This document shows positions 25,163 through 35,534 of a stretch of 64,000 bases of DNA, piece after piece. The stretch lies in the NCBI RefSeq assembly GCF_001632365.1, contig NW_024468512.1:573368-637367 (forward strand), read 5' to 3'. The position numbers and the translations under genes are program-made. How positions within the stretch are numbered: position 1 is the first letter of the stretch; each line of letters starts with the position of its first letter. The notes beneath the pieces are model-generated. The model was not told the DNA's origin. It worked only from the letters and a program-made list of their open reading frames with translations, and ran no database searches. Origin of the DNA: Laetiporus sulphureus 93-53. Taxonomy: Eukaryota > Basidiomycota > Agaricomycetes > Polyporales > Laetiporaceae.

Positions 25163-25354
25163 CAATTTTTGCATTCAATTATTCATAGAGCAAATAATAA
25201 GATTGCTCTTATATGTTCATCGTCTTGCACTCATACATTCATTGTCTTGCACAAATAGATCTATATGTTGATATCCATTGTGCCTTTTGCTTCATGCTTC
25301 CATCTATGTGTTTCCCATCAAGTGGATATGTTTTTATGTGCATGGCAAAAAAAA
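24741..25354. mobile_element. CpG-depleted segment, possible degenerate transposable element
   Basis: I count 3 CpG dinucleotides in these 614 bp, against about 36 in the preceding 600 bp. TpG and CpA are abundant and the DNA is AT-richer, as expected from long-term cytosine methylation and deamination of a repeat. No terminal repeats, target-site duplication or transposase/reverse-transcriptase motif is visible, so the element class is unknown. It overlaps the final exon of the CCCH/coiled-coil gene and ends at the A-run next to the tRNA gene. It could instead be unusually AT-rich 3' sequence. Confidence 0.4.
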
Positions 25355-25439
25355 TGGACCCTCCGAGGATCGAACTCGGGACCCTTGCATATTAGATATC
25401 CACATAAGTACAAAGCTCTACCAATTGAGCTAAGGGTCC
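25355..25439 (-). tRNA. tRNA-Ile (probable anticodon UAU) with intron
   Basis: On the minus strand the acceptor arms GGACCCT/AGGGTCC pair perfectly, with discriminator A. The D arm is GCTC-AATTGGTA-GAGC and the T arm is CCGAG-TTCGATC-CTCGG. The anticodon stem TTGTA/TGCAA encloses CTTATG plus an insertion of about 12 nt that contains ATA complementary to the anticodon, as in eukaryotic pre-tRNA introns after position 37. Position 33 T and the TAT triplet give anticodon UAU (isoleucine). A G at position 37 is unusual for that tRNA and leaves the identity less sure than the tRNA call. The A-run at 25347-25354 is a T-run on this strand and fits a Pol III terminator. Confidence 0.88.
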
Positions 25440-25536
25440 AACAGTCGATTCGTCCATTCTGAACATCATAACTTGTTTCGTTCACGAAAACTCTTAAAAG
25501 ATAGCTAATTACAATGTAGATAGGTCACCAACGACA

Positions 25537-26485
25537 TCAGACTGCCGCGCCTGCGTCTTCTTCCTGTATACCTCCTGCTGAGAGCCGTATAAACCTATTG
25601 CCGACTCTCCTGCCTTGTTCCTCAGAATGTGTCACCCATACCAGCGCCTTAAGTTTCGAATCTGCTGCCTGAATTTGAGACTTCAGGAAATTTTCGACAG
25701 TTGCCGATGTGTCAGGGTCGAGCGCGGAGGTTGGTTCTAGTGCAATTCGACGTGAGCCAAAGACATCCTCTATTGCGCGAAGATGACGAACCATCGAGTA
25801 GGAGCACTTCTGCGGTACTCATACCCATAGCTATGGCGAGAGCGATCCGCTGCATCTCTCCACCACTTAGGTTGCTCCAGTTGCGGTCCCAGAGTTCTTC
25901 GTCGATGCCCCACGATTGGGCAAGTTCGATTGTTTCGTGCGAGAGCCCATTGGCTGTGTTGTTGTCCGCCTTGTCCATTCTGGACGCCTTGCTGTGTGAA
26001 CCGAACTTCGAGATAGCTGCCATGAAGTCGCGAGGAGTCCCTGGGAGGAGGGACGCGCGCTGAGGCACATAGAGCACGCGGGTGCGGTACACAGGTATAC
26101 CTACAGACCTTTCAGTCAATCCGAAGGTACGGCGAGCGTGGGTTCTTACCGTAGGATTTTGGTGTCCTAAATACAAATTCAACCATGTCAACGGCTGCCA
26201 TCACCATCAACTGCGAGTACTGATACCAACTTGCCGCGATAGAGTATTTCGCCCTTGTAGATATTGAGGTGCGACAAGCATTTGAGCAGGGTTGACTTGC
26301 TGGAAAAGATCCCGCTCATGGAACGCTTCCTCGCGTGAAAAATGATCTGCTTACCCCACACCGCTCTTCCCTTGAATAACGACGATATCACCGGCCTTCA
26401 CCTCGAAGTTGACATGAGAGAAGACCGGGTCGCCCTTCGTCCTTGGGCATTCGAGATTCTTGATGACAAGCAGTGTCTCCCCCAT
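25537..26485 (-). CDS. Stand-alone ABC transporter ATP-binding protein (YbbL/FetA/STAR1-like)
   Basis: Five exons (26485-26355, 26299-26231, 26166-26150, 26100-25792, 25736-25537) give 241 aa, a single ABC nucleotide-binding domain with no membrane segment. Motifs in order: Walker A GKSGVGKST split by an intron; Q-loop region (VLYVPQRASLLPGTPRDF); signature LSGGEMQRIALAIAM; Walker B LLLDEPTSALDPDT; and H-loop VWVTHSEEQ. The overall layout resembles bacterial YbbL/FetA and plant STAR1, which pair with a separate membrane subunit of the UPF0014/ALS3 type; no such partner is in this window. The 17-nt third exon is needed to keep the frame through RGKTPKSYGIPVYR. Transport substrate and partner are inferred by analogy only. 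Confidence 0.82.
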
Positions 26486-26752
26486 CCTGTGGGACGTGGC
26501 AAGAAGGAAGCGACGTCCGTGCGGAGGTAATTTCGACCTGGCATGTCTGAATGAATGGCGACGGAAATAAATGCAAGCCGTGCTACTAGCTAAGACGTCA
26601 TCCTGACTGGGCGGACCCGGCGGTTATCCTCACGTGCAGGCACGGCATACGGAACTCATCCTCAGGCCTTCAGGAGGCAGGAGACGTTCGTAAAACCTGG
26701 GATGCTTCGAGACACAGCTATTATACCTCTACCAGACATATAATACGATAGC

Positions 26753-28010
26753 TTATATAGGCTGAGGATGCGGTGGAGGCAGCATGCCTATCTCCTCGGG
26801 AGTCATGCTAGGGCTCTCAATCATCACGCCCACGCCGACCTTCGCCGCGTTCTAAATAGGATACGCGTCACGACGGTACTGATAAAAGTATAATACCACG
26901 CACCTTGAAGTGGTCGATCTCGCCCGACACCAGGAACGCAAATGAGGGCGCGAAGCGCTGCTCGAGGAGGGCGGAGACTTTGCCTGTAGAGTCTAACTGT
27001 GCTCGGAACGTTGACATTCGAAGATCGTATTTGGCTCCCAGCGTCGCAAGTGCGTCGCGTCGCGCCGGAGCCACTATCATCTGCAGATCGGCAGCGACTT
27101 CCACTTTGTCGCTGAGCTTGTGGAAGTAGGTCGTTTGTAGGATGCCCGCTGGCTGGACTTGCGCAGTTGCAATCCAATTTTTGTCAGAACTCGTGTACTT
27201 CGCGAGGTATGAAGCGCTGGTATCCGTAAGCTCGGGAGTCTGTCGTTGGTGCAGGAATTCGATTCCCAGCGCAAGGTTTTTTGTGACAGATTGCAGATAA
27301 CTGCCCATGTATATGCCGGTAAGGTCTACTGGGGAGGGATTAACAGCCTTGATATTGAGCGAATAATCCTGTCCCAAGTAGTCGTGCTCTATTTGCAGCA
27401 TGCTATGCCCCACTTGCGACGATAACTAATGAACGGAGCGAGATCGGCGTTTATGCCAATGTGAGAGAACAACACGACTCACCTGGCCCTGTACTTTCGT
27501 CACGTTGCTAGCCGACCAACCTTGGTTGAATCGTCCGTTCAAATTCCCATCATGGTCGATACCGCCTTGCATGAAAACCTGTCTCCCTAATCAGCAACAG
27601 TCGAATGCGCAGCTAAGCCGCTACGCACACTGTTGTTTGCAAAGACAGCGCCAAAATTGTACGAAGGCGGCGCGGTTTGGGATCCTAACGCAAATGAATG
27701 CGTCACTTGAAAGATGGGGTTGACCGACAAGCTCTTGGAGAGATCAGCCCTCGCTCCGTCAAAGAGGAAGTTGGTCAGATGCGTCGCTAAGAAAAGTGTC
27801 AGCACGTGTAACAGATGGTTAGAACGCGAACTTACTTTTGACCTCCTTCTGGAGATTCTCTACCGTGCCCGGGTTGGGCAGGTCGAGCGATTTCCGCCAT
27901 GCCGAGAAACGGTTGAAGAGATTGACGAAAGGAGAGCCGGAAGTTGGAAACGGCGACGCTGCAGGCGGCGGCGGCGAGTCGACCTGGGTCAACGACGGAG
28001 ATGAGGCCAT
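26753..28010 (-). CDS. TOM40: Tom40, channel of the mitochondrial outer-membrane translocase
   Basis: Tom40 is the beta-barrel import pore of the TOM complex. Five exons (28010-27836, 27786-27629, 27578-27483, 27425-26904, 26851-26753) give 349 aa, the expected size. A Pro/Ser-rich N-terminus (MASSPSLTQVDSPPPP) is followed by a helix region and then porin-type beta strands: THLTNFLFDGARADLSKSLS, VFMQGGIDHDGNLNGRFNQG, MLQIEHDYLGQDYSLNIKAV and GAKYDLRMSTFRAQLDSTGK. It ends with a strand KVGVGVMIESP and a Pro-rich tail, as in fungal Tom40. Sam37, which helps insert Tom40 into the outer membrane, is encoded in the same window but 22 kb away. Confidence 0.94.
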
Positions 28011-28949
28011 GAGGAGAGGGTGACGATGGCCGATCCTCAAAGTACGCGGCAAAAATTCAGGGCACGCGGTTATGCGTGTAAGTTCATAATAGGCAATTCA
28101 AGGCGTGATAACTGCCGCTCCGAAGGTGGCGGCGATAGGCGTCCTCATTCATTCAAGCGGTCACCGTCGACTCGGACTGCTTCAGACGAACAGGCATCTC
28201 GGATTTTTTTTTCGAGAACAAAGCTGGCTACACGATCGAGCACAGTTGTGGTCGAGCCCTGTCCCAAGGCGCGCGACGGCGATCACTAGTGTGGCACTAT
28301 ACGTGCGTCTGATTAAACATCGTCGATACCGACCGGGGGGCGCGGTGGTCGCTGAAGCTTAGGTACTACTACTTTTTATGGAGACTTGTCAAGGCACATC
28401 AAACATGGATTGTCGGGCACTTCTGGTGGCAAGTTTGCGCGATGAAGGCGATAAGTCTGGCCCGCCCTGAAAGTCAACCTGAGGTGGCCACTTGTGTGTG
28501 CCGTGAGTTATATGGACGTATCCGTTATGGTTACAAGCAATCACAATATAATGAACAAGAACAACTCGCAGAGCAGTACTTACTTGACTTAATCTCAACG
28601 CCGGTCAAAACGAAATGCACAACAATGATAACTTGACATCGTACACCAGACACATTACATGAGTCACAGCTATGGGGCGCATGTGTGTCGGAAATGACGG
28701 GTGAGCAAGTGATGATGCATAAAGTTGACGCAAACCTGCATATGTTGCGATACTTTCGTCCCCAATGACACGCAATAGGTGGAACGGCGGTATGGAAGAT
28801 GAGTGACTACCCCCGTCATAGGACACCCGAGTCTGACTTGCGTCAAGCAGCGATACGAAGGCGAAGCAATCGCCAGGAGGTTTAACGGGCAAAATGCAGC
28901 TGGCTGACATGTAAGTCAGACGCAGACCGCCTCACCAGCCCCGTTCATT
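28011..28949. other. Intergenic, no supported gene
   Basis: These 939 bp upstream of TOM40 contain several ORFs of 60-100 codons on both strands (for example 28605-28910 minus and 28020-28289 plus). None has a recognisable domain or fits an intron model like its neighbours. The part next to 28010 should hold the TOM40 promoter. Confidence 0.5.
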
Positions 28950-29560
28950 TCATTCCGTGGATGACAGGGGCAGTGCAGTAGGAATGGCTGTGCAGGCTCG
29001 TAGAGCGAGGATATCCAGATAGAAGCTCAACTCTTGCGGAACTCCGTATGGGTACAGAGGATCCTGCTAACGGTAGGTTAAAAAGAGATGCATCAGACTG
29101 AAGACAGATTGCTCACCGTGCACTTACAAGATGGCAGGCTGTCCTCAACGAGAAGCACTTTGACGCGCAACGTCGCACAGATGCAGGCGTAGATAAAGCA
29201 CTGTCAAGCAATCTCGAAGTATTTGTCGCTCATGAAGACGCCGATGATCACATTCCACGAGGCAACCATGAGTAGGACGATCGTCTTCGTACTATTGCCA
29301 TCGAAGCTGAGCAAGCTCTCGGGACTTCTCCCTCCTCTGGAGCAGAGAGTATTTATGCTCAGTTTATCGCGGTGCGCGCGAGCGTGGTGAGGGAAAGGCC
29401 AGAATGTAGATGCCAATAACCATCATGATGAACCTGCATCCGTGATCGCCCACAATGAAGTAATGCCGCCAAGCTGCAGGTCCAAAGTCTAGAGAGTACC
29501 GGGAAGAGTTAGGAATGGGCGAGATGCTGCCTGACGTTGCTTGAAGTCCGGAGCGCTGGG
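28950..29560 (-). pseudogene. Possible decayed membrane-protein gene (weak)
   Basis: On the minus strand several stretches look coding but do not join into one open frame. A possible start MSPALRTSSN at about 29560 is followed after a candidate intron by sequence that reads AAWRHYFIVGDHGCRFIMMV. Then comes a hydrophobic segment TKTIVLLMVASWNVIIGVFM and, past an in-frame TGA, more hydrophobic sequence (QCFIYACICATLRVKVLLVE). Last is a stretch DPLYPYGVPQELSFYLDILA ending at 28950. The TGA could derive from CGA by CpG deamination. Splice phases between segments conflict. This may be a relic of a multi-pass membrane protein or chance; no family was recognised. Confidence 0.22.
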
Positions 29561-29597
29561 CTCATGTCACGTGCACCATAGGCGAGATGCGTGACGC

Positions 29598-29669
29598 GAG
29601 AAACACCTGGAAGGCGTTCCGAACAGGAAGGAAGGTGCTGGAACCCCTCAGAACTCAGGCCGTATATAA
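29598..29669 (+). promoter_or_regulatory. HSP70 promoter: GAA/TTC-rich heat-shock-like block and TATA box
   Basis: A TATATAA at 29663-29669 lies about 104 bp before the HSP70 start codon. Upstream at 29598-29640 there is a run of GAA and TTC units (GGAAGGCGTTCCGAACAGGA and flanks) resembling heat shock elements, although spacing is not perfectly regular. The role is inferred from position and composition. Confidence 0.5.
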
Positions 29670-29772
29670 GATGGACCTCGGCGCGCTCTGTCCCTCCACA
29701 GCTTTACGTTTGTACACCTTTCTCCCTTCATTTTCGCGTCCCTTACGCCCCTCATAATCTTTTGCAATACCC

Positions 29773-30556
29773 ATGGCCACGTCCAAGGCGATCGGTATCG
29801 ATCTCGGTACCACTTACTCGTAAGTATTTGCCGCCTTTTCCGTTTGTCGAGCGAGCATTCATAGGAGCCTACAGCTGCGTCGGCGTCTGGCAGAATGATC
29901 GTGTTGAGATCATTGCCAACGACCAGGGCAACCGTACAACCCCTTCATATGTCTCCTTCTCCGATACGGAGCGTCTGATTGGTGATGCCGCTAAGAACCA
30001 AGTCGCGATGAACCCCCACAACACCGTTTTCGATGCGAAGCGTCTTATCGGCCGCAAGTTCAGCGATCAAGAAGTGCAAGCCGATATCAAGCATTTCCCC
30101 TTCACCGTCTTCGACAAGGGTGGCAAGCCCTACATCCGCGTGACCTATCGTGGCGAAGAGAAAGAATTCGTAAGTCTATAATAATGACAGTCGTTAGTGA
30201 ATTCCGTAGCTAACTTCGATCTACTTCAGTCGCCCGAGGAGATATCTTCCATGGTTCTCCTGAAGATGAAGGAGACCGCTGAGTCGTACCTTGGCACGAC
30301 CGTCACTAATGCCGTGATTACTGTTCCTGCGTACTTCAACGACTCTCAGCGTCAGGCGACAAAGGATGCGGGTGTCATTTCGGGTATGAACGTCCTCCGC
30401 ATCATCAACGAGCCGACTGCTGCAGCCATTGCTTACGGTCTCGACAAGAAGACGACCGGTGAGAAAAACGTTCTTATCTTCGATCTTGGTGGAGGTACCT
30501 TCGATGTGTCGCTCTTGACCATTGAGGAGGGCATCTTCGAGGTCAAGGCTACCGCC

Positions 30557-30594
<38 letters not shown>

Positions 30595-31943
30595 TCTCGT
30601 CAACCACTTCGTCCAGGAGTTCAAGCGCAAGCACAAAAAAGGTAAGTTAATTGCGATGCACCTACGAGCTCCCTTACTGACTTATGCTCAGATCTCTCAT
30701 CGAATCCCCGTGCTCTCCGTCGTCTCCGTACCGCTTGTGAGCGTGCCAAGCGTACCCTTTCTTCTGCTACGCAGACTACGATCGAGATCGACTCGCTATT
30801 CGAGGGTATCGACTTCTACACGTCACTTACCCGTGCACGGTTCGAAGAGTTGTGCCAGGACCTCTTCCGCAGCACGCTCGAGCCCGTTGAGAAGGTCCTC
30901 CGTGACTCGAAAATCGACAAGGGCAACGTCCACGAGATCGTCCTTGTCGGTGGTTCGACTCGTATTCCCCGTATCGTCAAGCTCGTGTCCGACTTCTTCA
31001 ACGGAAAGGAGCCCAACAAGAGCATCAACCCCGACGAGGCTGTCGCATACGGTGCCGCCGTGCAGGCTGCTATCCTCACCGGTGACACATCGGAGAAGAC
31101 TCAGGATCTTCTGCTGCTCGATGTCGCGCCGCTTTCGCTGGGTATCGAAACTGCTGGTGGTGTTATGACCGCTCTCATCAAGCGTAACACGACTGTCCCC
31201 ACCAAGAAGTCTGAGATCTTCTCGACGTACTCGGACAATCAGCCCGGCGTGCTCATCCAGGTCTACGAGGGTGAGCGTGCGCGCACCAAGGACAACAACT
31301 TGCTTGGCAAGTTCGAGCTTTCCGGCATTCCGCCAGCGCCCCGTGGTGTGCCTCAGATCGAGGTCACCTTCGATATCGACGCGAACGGTATCCTTAATGT
31401 CTCTGCCGCTGACAAGACGACTGGCAAGTCGAACCGCATCACAATCACAAACGACAAGGGCCGTTTGTCGAAGGAGGAGATTGAGCGCATGGTTTCCGAG
31501 GCCGAGAAGTACAAGGGTAAGTCTTATGGATCTAGATGCAGTTCGCAGTCAGAAACTGACATGACTATACAGCGGAGGATGAAGCAGCCGCTGCGCGTAT
31601 CACATCAAAGAATGCTCTCGAATCGTACGCGTACAACCTCCGGAACTCGCTCTCGGACGAGAAACTTGCAGGCAAATTTGACCCTGCGGACAAGACCAAG
31701 CTCGAGACTGCAGTGAATGAGACGATCTCATGGTTGGATGCGTCGCAAGAAGCTTCGAAGGAGGAGTATGAGGACCGACAGAAGGAGCTGGAGGCGGTTG
31801 CCAACCCCATCATGCAGAAGCTCTATTCCGCGGGTGGTGGTGGTGCGCCAGGCGGCTTCCCTAGTGGTGGTGCGCCAGGCGGTTTCCCAGGCGGTGCGTC
31901 TGCAGGCGGGGAGGAGGGCCCGAGCGTCGAGGAAGTCGACTAG
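29773..31943 (+). CDS. SSA1: Cytosolic Hsp70 chaperone (Ssa type)
   Basis: This is a cytosolic Hsp70 that folds nascent and stress-denatured proteins using ATP. Five exons (29773-29819, 29875-30169, 30230-30641, 30692-31516, 31573-31943) encode 649 aa. The Hsp70 signatures are all present: [25 protein letters not shown] and [17 protein letters not shown]. The substrate-binding domain follows, then a Gly/Pro-rich GGFP repeat tail. The C-terminal EEVD motif recruits TPR co-chaperones and places it in the cytosol rather than ER or mitochondria. The promoter has a TATA box and heat-shock-like elements. Codon use is strongly biased toward C-ending codons, consistent with high expression. The paralogue assignment within the Ssa group is not resolvable here. 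Confidence 0.96.
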
Positions 31944-32311
31944 TGGGTTTGCGTATGATTGTTGATCGTTCATGATCGCGGTGGACTTGCACGCAAAAAA
32001 AAGTCTTGTACACTATCTGCATTGTAGACTGCTATTTTATTTGCCTTCGTTTATCTCTCATAATATTCCGTGATCAACTGTGTGAACCTTGTTAAGATGG
32101 GCAAGTGGTGAGCTGGACAGCGTATTTTGCGCGTCACCAGCGATCTTTGATCGGGTGTCGACTCCTTGCCACAGCGGACGCTCGGGGATTGTACAAGTTT
32201 TCACGGCCTCTCTTCTCGCTCCCTCCTTGGTTCTTGGACATTGAGGTCTTTAAAGTTCAACTTGCATACAAGCGATCTCGAGCGACATAACACCGGTAAC
32301 TGGACGCCGAT
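31944..32311. other. Intergenic, no gene seen
   Basis: This 368-bp gap runs between the HSP70 stop and the PUS4 start on the same strand. It contains a purine run (about 31995-32003) within probable HSP70 3' UTR and the presumed PUS4 promoter. Confidence 0.5.
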
Positions 32312-33474
32312 ATGCCAAAGGCATTGCCGAGTCTGCCGCTATCAGCATTGTTCGGGGTCAGCAAGCCATCGGGGCCGACCTCAATGGCGATCCTCGAACG
32401 AATCAAACCTTTGATAGCTAGTTCCCGTTTGTTCGTTGAGGCTGGCCAGACCAAGGAGAAGGGAAAGACAAAGAAGGCGAGACATTCACGATATGCCTTC
32501 AAGATCGGTCAGGGAGGCACGCTGGATCCCCTCGCGGACGGAGTGCTGGGTAAGTCAGTTTGTCTTTTCTGCAGAGGGCTTCGTGTAACGAGAACAACAC
32601 TCAGTTGTCGGTATTGGCAAAGGGACGAAAAGATTGGGTGAATTCCTCGATTGCGTGAAGGTTCGTCATCCCTTCCCAAGGTCATAACTGAGAATGCTAA
32701 TTAGGCTTCAGGAGTACCGTACGACGTGTCTGCTTGGTTGCGAGACAGATACATACGATAGCGAGGGCGCGCAAGTGCGGGTGGCACCATGGCGACATAT
32801 TACTCCAGAAAAAGTCGAAGAAGCGTTGAAGGATTTCACTGGAGAGATCATGCAGGCCCCTCCAATGTACGTTCTATGCTCAGGCGATCGTCGATTGATG
32901 ACAATCAACTACGTGTAGATTTTCCGCTCTCAAGATGGACGGAAGGCCATTATATGAATATGCGCGCAACGGTATTCCATTGCCGCGACCCATCGAGAAG
33001 CGCAAAGTTACGGTGCACTCTCTCGAGCTAGTCGAGTGGAAGGGCAGTGATCATACGTTCCAATGGCCCGAGAAGAAATTCACAGAAGAGCAGAAGCACG
33101 CTGTCGAGGCGGCCCTGAAAGGAGCTGAACAAGACGTAAAAATCGAAGACGAGCCGGATAGTGAAACCGACATTTCCGCCGACCTCGCCCCCGCAGCGTT
33201 TGTGCTACGGATGAGGGTATCTGGAGGAACTTACGTTCGTTCCATCGTGCATGACCTCGGACATGCCTTGGGCTCAGCAGCGCATGTCGTTACGCTCACC
33301 CGGACACGACAAGGGCGCTTCGCGCTGGAACCGGCGGACGGCGGGGACCGGGCGTGCGTGCCATGGGAGGTTTTGGAGAAGGCGACAGATGATGCCGGAG
33401 AAAGAGACGGTGAAGGATGGACGCAGTGGGAACGGGAGGTCGTGGATAAAATGGAGATAGTAGAGGGCAAATGA
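32312..33474 (+). CDS. PUS4: tRNA pseudouridine-55 synthase Pus4 (TruB family)
   Basis: Pus4 converts U55 to pseudouridine in the T loop of tRNAs. Four exons (32312-32549, 32605-32660, 32712-32866, 32919-33474) give 334 aa. TruB motifs are clear: the N-terminal FGVSKPSGPTSM; the catalytic segment KIGQGGTLDPLADGVLVVGI with the active-site Asp after TL; TKRLGEFLDCVKEYR; PPIFSALKMDGRPLYEYAR; and RVSGGTYVRSIVHDLG near the C-terminus. An acidic insertion (about DVKIEDEPDSETDIS) separates the last two, as in fungal Pus4. The first ATG with an unbroken frame into the motifs was used. Confidence 0.95.
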
Positions 33475-34280
33475 TGGTGCCTCGACGGTACGACAACACT
33501 TAATGTCGGCAAAATGCTCTTTACTCACCTGCTTATGATTTATCACCTCGTTGAAGGCAATGCCTGCCTGTCTACCAGCTTCGCATGCGCCTGAATGATT
33601 ATACGAGACTTCTGCTCTCCGCAGTGGTGCGTGCTGTCGCATGGAACTGAATCTCCGCTGGGCATTCAGGCATGTCTACGCTTTGTAGTGACTGCGTGCA
33701 CGATCAACGTTCTCACGCACTGCTGAGCAGGCAGCACGGCTACGTAGCGTAGCCGTAGCAATTGTTACTTCTTCGGAAGTTCCATTTCCGCGCATACATT
33801 TGGTCCGACAGAACCACCACCAGCTCTCACAGGTCTTGCATTGCGGCTCAGCAGCTTGCCAGTGGAGAGTAACTGGCGTAACCTTTCGCTTCGCTAGCCT
33901 GTTGCAGCTTATCCATCTCTTCAATCCGAGGAGGAGCTCATGCAATGCAACGCCTGATATTATTGAAAAGAGAGAATTTTCTAATACACACTACATAGGC
34001 CATGGAAGCGAAGGGGGGAAGATACGTATTTGCGGATCGAATGTCCGGAAAGAGGTTGCTTCGACGTTATACTTCTCCCACTCAAGTTCAACCCACACTG
34101 GTCGATTACCAGATTGGCAACAAAACGCTCAGATTGCGTTCAGTTTGAGATCCACCGTCTTGATGGCCACTTTGGTCAGAAGGTATGTCCCTGGCCGAAC
34201 CGGTCCGGCGTTTCACCGAGTTGAAGAGCCTCAAAAAGGGTAGCGAGCTGATGTTACAGCTCACCACTTCTGCAACGAAC
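33475..34280. other. Intergenic with short coding-like ORFs, no supported gene
   Basis: These 806 bp separate PUS4 from the aldolase gene. A 9-bp perfect inverted repeat with a 3-nt loop lies at 33736-33756. Between about 34030 and 34180 two plus-strand frames remain open (one reads IECPERGCFDVILLPLKFNP), but neither has a credible start, splice partner or domain. The 3' part presumably holds the aldolase promoter. Confidence 0.4.
33736..33756. repeat. Perfect inverted repeat (hairpin)
   Basis: ACGGCTACG and CGTAGCCGT form a 9-bp perfect stem around a TAG loop. It lies about 260 bp past the PUS4 stop. It could form a hairpin in a long 3' UTR; function unknown. Confidence 0.6.
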
Positions 34281-35534
34281 ATGGCAACCAATGCAACGAG
34301 CGCACCTGTCGTCTCTCGTCCGCTGAAGCCCGGAATTTATGCTCCGATACCTACGTTTTTCTTACCAGGTTCTGAGGATTTGGGTATGCCGTAACGTACA
34401 TCATGAAGGTGACAGAGGACGCTCATCCCCTCGTATTTTTAAGATCTTGCTTCGCTTGAGTCACACACCGTCCGGCTCGCCAAGGCTGGCGTGAGCCCCC
34501 TTCTTGCGGGAAGCATGGGAGAGGGGCCGCACTTGACCCATGCAGAACGGATCTCACTGATCAAGACTGTTAGACGGGCCTTGGACAATGCGGGCTTCAA
34601 ACAGATGCCAATCATAGCTGGCACCGGCACGGGCAGCACGCGCGAGACTATCGAATTATGTAGAGAGGCCGCACAAGCTGGCGCGGATTATGTCATTGTA
34701 ATTGCCAGCGGATACTTCGCGGGAGTCCTCGCTGGAAACAAAGCAGCGCTGAAGGCCTTCTGGGCGGAAGTAGCGGAGGAGAGCCCGATTCCTGTGCTGA
34801 TTTATAATTGTAAGTTGTTGCAGATGTCTCTGAATTCGTATGGCGTGAAGCTGAGCCATCGTTAGATCCTGACGCGACTGGAGGCATTGATCTGGACTCC
34901 GACCTCATCATCGAGTTGGCGCAAGAGTGTCCCAACTTGGTTGGCGTGAAGCTGACGTAAGTGGACGACGTCCTTGTCGTGATTTCGAGCCGTTAAAAAT
35001 CCTGTAGATGCGGTAATGTCGGAAAGCTCACCAGAATCTGCGCGACTGTCTCGAATGCCTCGTTCTCATCCGTGTATCCTCGCAAGAAGGCAGATGCATC
35101 ATTCCTTGTCTTCGGCGGCTACTCTGATTTCCTGGTGTCGTCGACGTTCGCTAATGGCCACGGAGCTATCACCGGGCTGGCAAATGTTGCACCTGTGAGC
35201 GATCTAGTCCTCTTTTTGGAAGGAAACCTGTTGAATTTCGAGGCATCACTAGGCCGCCGTTGCCAAGCTCTTTGAGCTAGCACAGACAACCCTGAACGAC
35301 TGTTCCCGCCTTCCTGAAGCTCAAAGTCTCCAAGGCGTTGTTGCTCGAGCGGATTATACAATAGCCAAGGCGTCCATTGCAGGGACCAAGGCTTTGCTGG
35401 AGACGTTGTACGGGTATGGTGGACGTCCCCGGAAGCCCCTGCCACCCGTTGACTCTCAGTCCGCTGAGGCTCTGTGGGAGCATCCGGATGTCCGAACACT
35501 AGTGGCAGTTGAGCGTGGACTGCATGACCAATGA
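34281..35534 (+). CDS. DapA-family aldolase (dihydrodipicolinate synthase / 2-keto-3-deoxy aldolase-like)
   Basis: Five exons (34281-34383, 34444-34809, 34866-34956, 35008-35194, 35253-35534) encode 342 aa with a class I TIM-barrel aldolase fold. Family marks: the N-terminal PGIYAPIPTFFLPGSEDL; the carboxylate-binding loop AGSMGEGPHLTHAERISLI; the tyrosine segment IPVLIYNYPDATGG; and the Schiff-base lysine in NLVGVKLTCGNVGKL. In fungi such proteins include L-threo-3-deoxyhexulosonate aldolase of galacturonate breakdown and 4-hydroxy-2-oxoglutarate-type aldolases. The substrate cannot be decided from sequence alone. An in-frame upstream ATG at 34185 exists, but MATNATSAPV gives the usual length. 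Confidence 0.88.

Noticed and set aside
28020..28289. 89-codon plus-strand ORF upstream of TOM40
   Set aside because: Lies in the TOM40 promoter region, with no family resemblance and an Arg/Ser-rich random-like composition.
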